NCBI RefSeq assembly: GCF_045679555.1
Contig: NC_092092.1
Location: 13,881,190 to 13,945,189, forward strand
Length of the DNA: 64,000 nt
Origin: Salvelinus alpinus
Taxonomy: Eukaryota > Chordata > Actinopteri > Salmoniformes > Salmonidae
Reading direction: 5' to 3'
This document shows, in pieces, positions 25,130-34,559 of this stretch (position 1 is the first letter of the stretch; every line of letters begins with the position of its first letter). The position numbers and the translations under genes are program-made. The notes under the pieces are model-generated. The model saw only the letters and a list, made by a program, of their open reading frames with translations, made no database searches and had not been told where the DNA came from.

Positions 25130-25224
25130 AGGGTTCAACAACCCACCCTTACTCTCTCTCTCACTTTTTGTCTCTCATCTCTCTCTCTCACTCTTTCTTT
25201 CTCTCTCACTCTTTGTCTCTCTAG
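25130..25224 (+). promoter_or_regulatory. Polypyrimidine tract and 3' splice site
   Basis: After the satellite comes a long CT-rich stretch (TCTCTCTCAC, TCTTTCTCTC repeats) ending CTCTCTAG at 25224, a strong acceptor for the following exon. Confidence 0.85.
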
Positions 25225-25360
25225 GTCAGGCCAGGGTGCACCAGCTAGCAGAGAACACGCGCTACTTCAGGTCTCGTCTTCAAGAGATGGGTTTCATCAT
25301 CTACGGTAACAATGATTCTCCTGTGGTCCCAATTCTGCTCTACATGCCAGGAAAAGTTGT
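25225..25360 (+). CDS. sptlc2/3: Serine palmitoyltransferase large subunit, antepenultimate exon
   Basis: A 136-bp exon. The readable protein is [19 protein letters not shown] then [17 protein letters not shown] and ILLYMPGKV, the alpha-oxoamine-synthase C-terminal domain of SPTLC2/3. Acceptor CTCTAG at 25224; donor GT/GTAAGT at 25361. The exon ends two bases into a codon, which the next exon completes (GT+G, valine). [12 protein letters not shown] and YMPGKV look more like SPTLC3 than SPTLC2 as I recall them, unlike the catalytic exon, so the paralogue is left open. The family's exon between the catalytic lysine and this one (the SHSAVYA-type segment) is not found upstream of here. Confidence 0.95.
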
Positions 25361-25880
25361 GTAAGTTACTTTACTTTGTTACGTTTATTTGACGGGGACA
25401 CTGATTCTAACCCTTCTGGTCTACATGACGGGAAAAGTGTAACTACCAGAGGGAACCTTTTTATATATGATTTTATTGTGAAGGAATGAATGGAGGTGAT
25501 AGATTATAACCCTTACCACTAGGGGGCGTCTCACAAGGAACCATCACCCAATCACCTGTCCCAGAGAAGAATTTACGGGATAAATCTGCTTCCTTTGTTT
25601 ATGGGTGTAGTTCTTCTTCTTCTGTTGACGTACCGCTACAGATACGTTAAAATGTGACGGTTACGTCTGAATGTGTTTTAAAACGGCTCCACTGTTGCCT
25701 TGGTAATGGGATTCAGCTACCCTTTCTATCTGTTTCAATTAATCGAGTTACTTTCACAAATTGTGATACGCCTTTTCAAATCTGTTTTTGAAAGCATGAC
25801 TAGGGGGCTCATTTTACCGGGGGGCCCAGTTGAGAAGCTAAAAGGATAATATTGTCTGTCTTTTGAAGATCACTATGAAC
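25361..25880 (+). other. Intron, mostly single-copy
   Basis: Starts with the donor GTAAGT. No recognised element except a short echo of exon sequence near 25410-25440 (TCTGGTCTACATGACGGGAAAAG), which resembles the exon end TCTGCTCTACATGCCAGGAAAAG at 25335-25357 and may be a small local duplication. The rest is AT-rich with no coding potential. Confidence 0.5.
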
Positions 25881-25884
25881 GTGT

Positions 25885-26263
25885 TTAATGTCTCCAGATA
25901 GTTTGTTCTTCACTGGTTGCCCTTTTCTTGTGACAACAGGTCACACATCTTGCTGCTGTGATGGAACACTGTGGTATTTCACCCAGTAGATATGGGAGGT
26001 TATCAAAATTGGGTTTGTTTTTCAAATTCTTTGTGTATCTGTGTAATCTGAGGGAAATATGTGTCTCTATTATGGTCATACATTGGGCAGGAGGTTAGGA
26101 AGTGCAGCTCAGTTTCCACCTCATTTTGTGGGCAGTGTGCACATAGCCTGTCTTCTCTTGAGAGCCATGTCTGCCTACGGCGGCCTTTCTCAATAGCAAG
26201 GCTATGCTCACTGAGTCTGTACATAGTCAAAGCTTTCCTTAAGTTTGGGTCAGTCACAGTGGT
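25885..26263 (-). mobile_element. LINE 3'-end fragment (ELHFLTSC family)
   Basis: Minus-strand fragment of a LINE common in salmonids. The translation carries RLSEHSLAIEKGRRRQTWL, CAHCPQNEVETELHFLTSC (a zinc-ribbon-like cysteine/histidine block after the RT) and LPYLLGEIPQCSITAARCV, ending in CCHKK. A frame break lies near 26000-26080. The coding strand enters directly into the 21-bp minisatellite at its upstream edge. The same family recurs at 28893-28960, 30215-30720 (a diverged copy) and 63600-63885. Confidence 0.75.
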
Positions 26264-26611
26264 CAGGTATTCTGCCACGGTGGTCAGGTATTCTGCCACG
26301 GTGGTCAGGTATTCTGCCACGGTGGTCAGGTATTCTGCCACGGTGGTCAGGTATTCTGCCACGGTGGTCAGGTATTCTGCCACGGTGGTCAGGTATTCTG
26401 CCACGGTGGTCAGGTATTCTGCCACGGTGGTCAGGTATTCTGCCACGGTGGTCAGGTATTCTGTCACGGTGGTCAGGTATTCTGTCACGGTGGTCAGGTA
26501 TTCAGTGGTCAGGTATTCAGGTATTCAGTGGTCAGGTACTCTGCCACGGTGGTCAGGTACTCTGCCACGGTGGTCAGGTACTCTGCCACGGTGGTCAGGT
26601 ACTCTGCCACG
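26264..26611 (+). repeat. 21-bp minisatellite grown from LINE coding DNA
   Basis: About 12 regular 21-bp units (CAGGTATTCTGCCACGGTGGT) followed by shorter, irregular units to 26611. Because 21 is seven codons the minus-strand LINE frame stays open as repeated EYLTTVA. The first unit is continuous with LINE sequence on its right-reading strand, so the unit is the LINE's own LTTVTEYL-type segment multiplied. Confidence 0.93.
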
Positions 26612-27110
26612 GTGGACAACCTGGGGTTAATATTCCTTCTCTGGTCCTAGACCCTGGTGGACAACCTGGGGTTAATATCTTCTCTGGTCCTAGACCCTGG
26701 TGGACAACCTGGGGCTAATGTCTTCTCTGGTCCTAGACCCTGGTGGACAACCTGGGGCTAATGTCTTCTCTGGTCCTAGACCCTGGTGGACAACCTGGGA
26801 TTAATATCTTCTCTGGTCCTCGACCCTGGTGGACAACCTGGGGTTAATATCTTCTCTGGTCCTAGACCCTGGTGGACAACCTGGGGCTAATGTCTTCTCT
26901 GGTCCTCGACCCTGGTGGACAACCTGGGGTTAATATCTTCTCTGGTCCTAGACCCTGGTGGTCAACCTGGGGTTAATATCTTCTCTGGTCCTAGACCCTG
27001 GTGGACAACCTGGGGTTAATATCTTCTCTGGTCCTCGACCCTGGTGGACAACCTGGGGTTAATATCTTCTCTGGTCCTAGACCCTGGTGGACAACCTGGG
27101 GTTAATGTCT
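26612..27110 (+). repeat. 43-bp minisatellite, about 11 copies
   Basis: Unit of 43 bp: ACAACCTGGGGTTAATATC, TTCTCTGGTCCTAGACC and CTGGTGG. Spacing is 26661 to 26704 and onward. Variants: GGGGCTAATG and GGTCCTCGACC. The first copy is fused to the end of the 21-bp array (CACGGTGGACAACC). Confidence 0.93.
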
Positions 27111-27149
27111 ATGTTCCTGCTTGAGTTCCCTACCTCCCAGTCTCTTTCT

Positions 27150-27290
27150 TCCTCAACAACGGAGCCGCCGTGAAAAACTTCAAGTACCTCTGTGTACACA
27201 TCTCAGAGCAACTGAATGGTCAAACCACACGGACACTGTGGTGAAGAAGGCAGGACAGCAACTCTTCAACCTCAGGAGAAATGTGACCTG
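27150..27290 (+). mobile_element. Short LINE RT-thumb fragment
   Basis: About 45 residues matching the FADD-type LINE: NFKYLCVHISEQLEWSNHTD followed by TVVKKAGQQLFNLRRN. It corresponds to the SFKFLGVHI and WSKHTKTVVKRARQ blocks seen at 39720-41021. Both ends are truncated. Confidence 0.75.
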
Positions 27291-27519
27291 TTCCAGAGGG
27301 TTTAAGTGTGCTACAGTGCATCTGACTAATAAAACCATCTCATTTTACTCTCTGACTTTCTATATTTTCCTCCGTCTCGCTTGCTTTGTGTTCATGTCAT
27401 ACCTGCTGACTTCACAGAGCCTGTTTTTCTCCATGCTGAACGTGGCTTTCTATCTACAGTGGACATCCTGTCCACCCAGGGGCACCATGGATAAATAACT
27501 GGGAAGCGTTTGCTGACCA
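27291..27519 (+). other. Intron, no feature recognised
   Basis: Single-copy-looking intronic DNA between a LINE fragment and a minisatellite. No element or exon seen. Confidence 0.4.
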
Positions 27520-28470
27520 AATGTTCAGGGTCGTAGTGTGTGTTCAGGGTCATAGTGTGTGTCCAGGGTCGTAGTGTGTGTCCAGGGTCGTAGTGTGTGT
27601 CCAGGGTCGTAGTGTGTGTCCAGGGTCGTAGTGTGTGTCCAGGGTCGTAGTGTGTGTCCAGGGTCGCAGTGTGTGTCCAGGGTCGTAGTGTGTGTCCAGG
27701 GTCGTAGTGTGTGTCCAGGGTCGTAGTGTGTGTCCAGGGTCGTAGTGTGTGTCCAGGGTCGTAGTGTGTGTCCAGGGTCGTAGTGTGTGTCCAGGGTCGT
27801 AGTGTGTGTCCAGGGTCGTAGTGTGTGTTCAGGGTCATAGTATATGTTCAGGGTCATAGTGTGTGTTCAGGGTCATAGTGTGTGTTCAGGGTCATAGTAT
27901 ATATTCAGGGTCATAGTGTGTGTTCAGGGTCATAGTGTGTGTTCAGGGTCATAGTGTGTGTTCAGGGTCGTAGTGTATGTTCAGGGTCATAGTGTGTGTT
28001 CAGGGTCATAGTGTGTGTTCAGGGTCATAGTGTGTGTTCAGGGTCGTAGTGTATGTTCAGGGTCGTAGTGTATGTCCAGGGTCGTAGTGTGTGTTCAGGG
28101 TCATAGTATATATTCAGGGTCATAGTGTGTGTTCAGGGTCATAGTGTGTGTTCAGGGTCATAGTGTGTGTTCAGGGTCGTAGTGTATGTTCAGGGTCGTA
28201 GTGTATGTTCAGGGTCGTAGTGTATGTCCAGGGTCATAGTGTATATTCAGGGTCATAGTGTGTGTCCAGGGTCGTAGTGTGTGTCCAGGGTCGTAGTGTA
28301 TATTCAGGGTCATAGTGTATATTCAGGGTCATAGTGTATATTCAGGGTCATAGTGTGTGTCCAGGGTCATAGTGTATATTCAGGGTCATAGTGTATATTC
28401 AGGGTCATAGTGTGTGTCCAGGGTCGTAGTGTGTGTCCAGGGTCGTAGTGTATATTCAGGGTCGTAGTGT
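27520..28470 (+). repeat. 19-bp minisatellite, about 49 copies
   Basis: Unit GTGTGTCCAGGGTCGTAGT (19 bp). The left third is homogeneous (TCCAGGGTCGTAG); the rest mixes TTCAGGGTCATAG, GTATGT and GTATATT variants in short runs. Since 19 is not a multiple of three, open frames on the minus strand cycle through all frames (THYDPGHTLRPW) and are not genes. Confidence 0.95.
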
Positions 28471-28634
28471 AAAGCTGGTTGTGTTTAATAGTCAGTTGTT
28501 TTCTCATGGGGTCTAGTTGGGTTCCTGATCAGCCCTTTATGACAGCTGGTAACGTAAAGAGGCTTTAAATACAGAGATGTATTCATTCATCGGGCTTCAT
28601 GTCTTTTACAATGGGGCCTTTCTGTGTTCTGCAG

Positions 28635-28764
28635 GGCTTTCTCTCGTGCCATGCTGAAGAGGAAGATAGGAGTGGTGGTGGTAGGATTTCCTGCTACGCC
28701 CATCACAGAGGCACGGGCACGCTTCTGTCTGTCTGCTACACACACCAAGGCCATGCTCGACCAG
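28635..28764 (+). CDS. sptlc2/3: Serine palmitoyltransferase large subunit, penultimate exon
   Basis: A 130-bp exon. Acceptor TTCTGCAG at 28634; donor CAG/GTGAGC at 28765. Coding begins by completing a valine codon, then [20 protein letters not shown] and [23 protein letters not shown]. The [11 protein letters not shown] and ARARFCLSA blocks are hallmark C-terminal motifs of SPTLC2/3; TEARARFC is SPTLC3-like, while MLKRKIG is SPTLC2-like. The exon ends in phase 0, matching the last exon. No stops or frame breaks. Confidence 0.96.
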
Positions 28765-28769
28765 GTGAG

Positions 28770-28892
28770 CACACACACACACACAGACACACACAGAGAC
28801 GCAAACACACACACACACACACACACAGACACACATGCACAGAGAGAGATGTAAACACACACACACACACACACAGAGAGACACACAGACAC
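28770..28892 (+). repeat. CA-rich microsatellite
   Basis: Interrupted (CA)n runs with ACACAGAGA islands, starting five bases after the splice donor of the penultimate exon. Typical fish microsatellite. Confidence 0.95.
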
Positions 28893-29431
28893 GAGTCTGT
28901 ACATAGTCAAAAGCGTTCCTACAGTTTGTGTCAGGTATATACCGTGTCAGTCACAGTGGTCAGGTATATACCGTGTCAGTCACAGTGGTCAGGTATATAC
29001 CGTGTCAGTCACAGTGGTCAGGTATATACCGTGTCAGTCACAGTGGTCAGGTATATACCGTGTCAGTCACAGTGGTCAGGTATATACCGTGTCAGTCACA
29101 GTGGTCAGGTATATACCGTGTCAGTCACAGTGGTCAGGTATATACCGTGTCAGTCACAGTGGTCAGGTATATACCGTGTCAGTCACAGTGGTCAGGTATA
29201 TACCGTGTCAGTCACAGTGGTCAGGTATATACCGTGTCAGTCACAGTGGTCAGGTATATACCGTGTCAGTCACAGTGGTCAGGTATATACCGTGTCAGTC
29301 ACAGTGGTCAGGTATATACCGTGTCAGTCACAGTGGTCAGGTATATACCGTGTCAGTCACAGTGGTCAGGTATATACCGTGTCAGTCACAGTGGTCAGGT
29401 ATATACCGTGTCAGTCACAGTGGTCAGGTAT
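28893..29431 (+). repeat. 29-bp minisatellite, about 17 copies, on a LINE stub
   Basis: GAGTCTGTACATAGTCAAAAG at 28893 matches the ELHFLTSC-family LINE (compare 26213-26232). The 29-bp unit CAGGTATATACCGTGTCAGT plus CACAGTGGT then repeats without visible change from 28932 to 29431. The unit contains the same TCAGTCACAGTGGTCAGGTAT segment where the 21-bp array starts in the copy at 26250. Confidence 0.94.
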
Positions 29432-30010
29432 AGAGGTCGACCCATTATTGGAGGACCAAAAAAAGCCGGTACCGATTAATCGGATGATTTTTATCTGTAT
29501 TTGTAATTATGACAATTACAACAATACAATACCACTTTTTATTTTTACATAATATAATACATAAATAAAATCTATTTAAATAATGCAAAAACAAAGTGTT
29601 GGCGAAGAAAGTAAAAGTGCAATATGTGCCATGTAAGAAAGCTAACGTTTCAGTTCCTTGCTCAGAACATGAGAACATATGGAAGCTGGTGGTTCCTTTT
29701 AACATGAGTCTTCAATATTCCCAGTTAAGAAGTTTTAGGTTGTAGTTATTATAGGACTATTTCTCTCTATATCATTTGTATTTCATATACCTTTGACTAT
29801 TGGATGTTCTAATAGGCACTTTAGTATTGCCAGTCTAATCTCGGGAGTTGATAGGCTTGAAGTCATAAACGGCCCAATGCTTGAAGCACAGCGAAGAGCT
29901 GCTGGCAAACGCACGACGATATACAAACGTAAGCAAGGGTTGAAATTATTAAGTTTTAGTCAAATATATCTGTTTGGGCTTGCGGTCACTTTGTAGTCTA
30001 GCAGTTATTA
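29432..30010. mobile_element. Dispersed salmonid repeat, class uncertain
   Basis: Begins GAGGTCGACCCATTATTGGA and has CCGATTAATCGGATGA, a start I recognise from many salmonid sequences. The interior is AT-rich with TTGAAGCACAGCGAAGAGC near 29882. A DNA transposon derivative is likely, but I see no clear inverted ends or transposase. Confidence 0.5.
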
Positions 30011-30214
30011 TGTTCTGGCCCCCCGACCATCCGCTCACGAAACAAATCGGCCCACAGCTGAATCTAGTTGTTTTAGTGTTTCACCATAGTGAAGGCTCAG
30101 GTTTTCTGGGTCTCTATGTTTTTGGTTGGACAGGTTTCTACATTTCTTTCTTAGGTTTTTTGCATTCTTCATCACTGAACGATAGTTTTGGGTAAGAAAT
30201 ATTCTCTTAGGTCT

Positions 30215-30725
30215 GAGTATTTGTCACAGTGTAATAGGAAATGCAGCTCTGTCTCTGTCTCTCCCCTGGAGCAGAGTGAGCACAGACTGTCCTCTCTGGG
30301 CAGCCAGGTTTGTCTGTGACGACCGGTCTCTATAGCCAGACTGTCCTCTCTGGGCAGCCAGGTTGGTCTGTGACGACCGGTCTCTATAGCCAGACTGTCC
30401 TCTCTGGGCAGCCAGGTTTGTCTGTGACGACCGGTCTCTATAGCCAGACTGTCCTCTCTGGGCAGCCAGGTTTGTCTGTGACGACCGGTCTCTATAGCCA
30501 GACTGTCCTCTCTGGGCAGCCAGGTTTGTCTGTGACGACCGGTCTCTATAGCCAGACTGTCCTCTCTGGGCAGCCAGGTTTGTCTGTGACGACCGGTCTC
30601 TATAGCCAGACTGTCCTCTCTGGGCAGCCAGGTTTGTCTGTGACGACCGGTCTCTATAGCCAGACTGTGCTCACTGAGTCTGTACCTAGTCAGTGTTTTT
30701 CTCAGTCACAGTGGTCAGATATACA
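30215..30725 (-). mobile_element. Diverged ELHFLTSC-family LINE fragment with 54-bp array
   Basis: Flanks match the LINE at 25885-26263: AATAGGAAATGCAGCTCTG (30234) parallels the AAGTGCAGCTCAG region, and CACTGAGTCTGTACCTAGTC (30671) parallels CACTGAGTCTGTACATAGTC. Between them the LINE segment containing GGGCAGCCAGGTTTGTCTG is multiplied as a 54-bp unit (see the next feature). Confidence 0.7.
30284..30668 (+). repeat. 54-bp minisatellite, about 7 copies
   Basis: Unit of 54 bp running from GACTGTCCTCTCTGGGCAGC through CAGGTTTGTCTGTGACGACC to GGTCTCTATAGCCA. Repeat spacing 30301 to 30355 and onward. Being 18 codons long it keeps one frame open on the plus strand, which is not a gene. Confidence 0.94.
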
Positions 30726-30739
30726 GTACATGGTGGCAG

Positions 30740-31239
30740 ACTCTCTCCCTTCCCCTCTCTCCCCCTCCCTCTCTCCTTCCCCTCTCTCCCCCTCCCTCTC
30801 TCCTTCCCCCTCTTCCCCTCCCTCTCTCCTTCCCTCTCTCTCTCTAACAGTATATTTTCTCTCTCCCTCTAACAGTATATTTTCTCTCTCTCTCTAACAG
30901 TATATTTTCTCTCTCTCTCTAACAGTATATTTTCTCTCTCTCTCCTCCCCTTTCTCACAGTATATTTTCTCTCCCCCTCTATCTCTCCTCCCCAACAGTA
31001 TATTTTCTCTCCCTCTTTCTGCCTCCCTCTCTGCCTCCCTAACAGTATATTTTCTCTCCCTCTCCCTCCCTCTCCCCCTCTCCTCCTCCTCCCTCTCCTC
31101 CTCCTCCCTCCCTCTCCTACTCCTCCCTCTCCCTCCCTCTCCTCCTCCTCCCTCTCCCTCCCTCTCCTCCTCCCTCTCTCCCCCTCCCTCTCTCCCTCCC
31201 TCTCTCCCTCTCTAACAGTATATTTTCTCTCCCCCCTAG
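30740..31239 (+). repeat. CT-rich tract with repeated AACAG motif, up to the last acceptor
   Basis: About 500 bases almost wholly C and T, containing eight copies of AACAGTATATTTTCTCTC or a close variant (30847, 30871, 30896, 30920, 30956, 30998, 31041, 31215). Each copy looks like a 3' splice site (pyrimidines, then CTAACAG). The acceptor that fits the reading frame is the final CCCCCCTAG at 31239. Confidence 0.85.
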
Positions 31240-31371
31240 GTGTTGTTTGATCTGAACCAGTTAGGAGATGATTTGTGTCTGAAGTTCTCCCGGAGGAAAT
31301 ATTCTCCCCGTCCACAACGACACAACAACGACGACACAGACTTTGAGCAGGACAGTCAGCTAATAGACTGA
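31240..31371 (+). CDS. sptlc2/3: Serine palmitoyltransferase large subunit, last coding exon
   Basis: Coding part of the terminal exon, 43 residues and a TGA stop at 31369-31371. It begins VLFDLNQLGDDLCLKFSRRK, matching the family's DxLxELDxxGDLLxLKYSR C-terminal helix, then a divergent hydrophilic tail SPRPQRHNNDDTDFEQDSQL. Phase 0 agrees with the previous donor. The SARPELYDETSFE-like tail favours SPTLC3, but this region is poorly conserved. The exon continues into the 3' UTR. Confidence 0.93.
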   Translation: MLFDLNQLGDDLCLKFSRRKYSPRPQRHNNDDTDFEQDSQLID

Positions 31372-34300
31372 TAGGATGACCCCTGGCCTCTGCACTGAAA
31401 GAATGTTACGGTGGTTCCATGGAAACAGCCATACGTCCCAATAATGTGTCCTCCTCCCCACTAATTTAAAAAGCATTGGATTGGTGTAAGCATGGGTTAG
31501 ACAGTATCCACCATTTTGTCTTGTACCAGTCCGTAATGGAAAGTGAACAGGTCGCACAAGGACAGATTGTTGGGACACTGGGTTGGCCTCTGTCTTTCCT
31601 GCCAGTCCAATAGACAGAGAGAGTGGGGTCTCATCTCTACCAGTCCAATACACAGAGAGAGTGGGGTCTCATCTCTACCAGTCTAATACACAGAGAGAGT
31701 GGGGTCTCATCTCTACCAGTCTAATACACAGAGAGAGTGGGGTCTCATCTCTACCAGTCTAATACACAGAGAGAGTGGGGTCTCATCTCTACCAGTCCAA
31801 TACACAGAGAGAGTGGGGTCTCATCTCTACCAGTCTAATACACTGAGAGAGTGGGGTCTCATCTCTACCAGTCTAATACACAGAGAGAGTGGGGTCTCAT
31901 CTCTACCAGTCTAATACACAGAGAGAGTGGGGTCTCATCTCTACCAGTCTAATACACAGAGAGAGTGGGGTCTCATCTCTACCAGTCCAATACACTGAGA
32001 GAGTGGGGTCTCATCTCTACCAGTCTAATACACAGAGAGAGTGGGGTCTCATCTCTACCAGTCTAATACACTGAGAGAGTGGGGTCTCATCTCTACCAGT
32101 CCAATACACTGAGAGAGTGGGGTCTCATCTCTACCAGTCTAATACACTGAGAGAGTGGGGTCTCATCTCTACCAGTCTAATACACAGAGAGAGTGGGGTC
32201 TCATCTCTACCAGTCTAATACTCTGAGAGAGTAGGGTCTCATCTCTACCAGTCTAATACACAGAGAGAGTGGGGTCTCATCTCTACCAGTCTAATACACT
32301 GAGAGAGTGGGGTCTCATCTCTACCAGTCTAATACACTGAGAGAGTGGGGTCTCATCTCTACCAGTCTAATACACAGAGAGAGTGGGGTCTCATCTCTAC
32401 CAGTCTAATACACAGAGAGAGTGGGGTCTCATCTCTACCAGTCTAATACACTGAGAGAGTGGGGTCTCATCTCTACCAGTCTAATACACAGAGAGAGTGG
32501 GGTCTCATCTCTGCCAGTCTAATACACTGAGAGAGTGGGGTCTCATCTCTACCAGTCTAATACACAGAGAGAGTGGGGTCTCATCTCTACCAGTCTAATA
32601 CACAGAGAGAGTGGGGTCTCATCTCTACCAGTCTAATACACAGAGAGAGTGGGGTCTCATCTCTACCAGTCCAATACTCTGAGAGAGTGGGGTCTCATCT
32701 CTACCAGTCCAATACTCTGAGAGAGTGGGGTCTCATCTCTACCAGTCTAATACACTGAGAGAGTGGGGTCTCATCTCTACCAGTCTAATACACTGAGAGA
32801 GTGGGGTCTCATCTCTACCAGTCTAATACACTGAGAGAGTGGGGTCTCATCTCTACCAGTCTAATACACTGAGAGAGTGGGGTCTCATCTCTACCAGTCT
32901 AATACACTGAGAGAGTGGGGTCTCATCTCTACCAGTCTAATACACTGAGAGAGTGGGGTCTCATCTCTACCAGTCTAATACACTGAGAGAGTGGGGTCTC
33001 ATCTCTACCAGTCTAATACACTGAGAGAGTGGGGTCTCATCTCTACCAGTCTAATACACTGAGAGAGTGGGGTCTCATCTCTACCAGTCTAATACACTGA
33101 GAGAGTGGGGTCTCATCTCTACCAGTCTAATACACTGAGAGAGTGGGGTCTCATCTCTACCAGTCTAATACACTGAGAGAGTGGGGTCTCATCTCTACCA
33201 GTCTAATACACAGAGAGAGTGGGGTCTCATCTCTACCAGTCTAATACACAGAGAGAGTGGGGTCTCATCTCTACCAGTCCAATACACTGAGAGAGTGGGG
33301 TCTCATCTCTACCAGTCTAATACACTGAGAGAGTGGGGTCTCATCTCTACCAGTCTAATACACTGAGAGAGTGGGGTCTCATCTCTACCAGTCTAATACA
33401 CAGAGAGAGTGGGGTCTCATCTCTACCAGTCTAATACACTGAGAGAGTGGGGTCTCATCTCTACCAGTCCAATACACTGAGAGAGTGGGGTCTCATCTCT
33501 ACCAGTCCAATACACTGAGAGAGTGGGGTCTCATCTCTACCAGTCTAATACACAGAGAGAGTGGGGTCTCATCTCTACCAGTCTAATACACTGAGAGACT
33601 GGGGTCTCATCTCTACCAGTCTAATACACAGAGAGAGTGGGGTCTCATCTCTGCCAGTCTAATACACTGAGAGAGTGGGGTCTCATCTCTACCAGTCTAA
33701 TACACAGAGAGAGTGGGGTCTCATCTCTACCAGTCTAATACACAGAGAGAGTGGGGTCTCATCTCTACCAGTCTAATACACAGAGAGAGTGGGGTCTCAT
33801 CTCTACCAGTCCAATACTCTGAGAGAGTGGGGTCTCATCTCTACCAGTCCAATACACAGAGAGAGTGGGGTCTCATCTCAACCAGTCTAATACACAGAGA
33901 GAGTGGGGTCTCATCTCTACCAGTCTAATACACTGAGAGAGTGGGGTCTCATCTCTACCAGTCTAATACACTGAGAGAGTGGGGTCTCATCTCTACCAGT
34001 CTAATACACTGAGAGAGTGGGGTCTCATCTCTACCAGTCTAATACACTGAGAGAGTGGGGTCTCATCTCTACCAGTCTAATACACAGAGAGAGTGGGGTC
34101 TCATCTCTACCAGTCTAATACACTGAGAGAGTGGGGTCTCATCTCTACCAGTCTAATACACTGAGAGAGTGGGGTCTCATCTCTACCAGTCTAATACACA
34201 GAGAGAGTGGGGTCTCATCTCTACCAGTCTAATACACAGAGAGAGTGGGGTCTCATCTCTACCAGTCTAATACACAGAGAGAGTGGGGTCTCATCTCTAC

Positions 34301-34555
34301 CATAAGGAAAGTCCAGTGCCAGAGGTGTGATGGCTGCTGCTCCATGCTGTATAAAGCCGTATGTGTTTACATTAACTTAAGAGATCGTATACATTTCTTA
34401 TCGGTATTCAAGACAACCAATAATTCCAGGCTGTCATTGGAAATAAGAATGTTTTGTAGACTGGTTGGCATAATTTAAATTGTTAAATTAATTAATGTGT
34501 CTGATTTGAATGAATGTGTCTGATTTAAATAAATGTTACATTTGTCGTGTCTTTG
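31372..34555 (+). other. Probable 3' UTR of the serine palmitoyltransferase gene
   Basis: After the stop codon there is about 240 bases of ordinary sequence, a 2.7-kb 38-bp tandem array, then about 230 bases of AT-rich DNA with an AATAAA signal at 34528-34533 followed by a GT-rich stretch (TTTGTCGTGTCTTTGG). No earlier AATAAA is evident between 31372 and 31600. The 3' end is inferred from these signals only. Confidence 0.5.
31605..34303 (+). repeat. 38-bp minisatellite, about 71 copies, in the presumed 3' UTR
   Basis: Unit of 38 bp: ACCAGTCTAATACACAGAGA then GAGTGGGGTCTCATCTCT. Main variants are CACTGAGAG versus CACAGAGAG, CCAGTCCAAT versus CCAGTCTAAT, and ACTCTGAG. Long runs of CACTGAG copies (32740-33180) show local homogenisation. 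Array ends at CTCTACCATAAGG. Confidence 0.95.
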
Positions 34556-34559
34556 GCAT

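Noticed and set aside
27392..27857. THYDPGHTLRPW repeat protein on the minus strand
   Set aside because: Product of a 19-bp tandem repeat that stays open in all frames.
28587..28910. Cysteine/valine-rich minus-strand frames near the penultimate exon
   Set aside because: Reverse-strand reading of the exon and the CA microsatellite.
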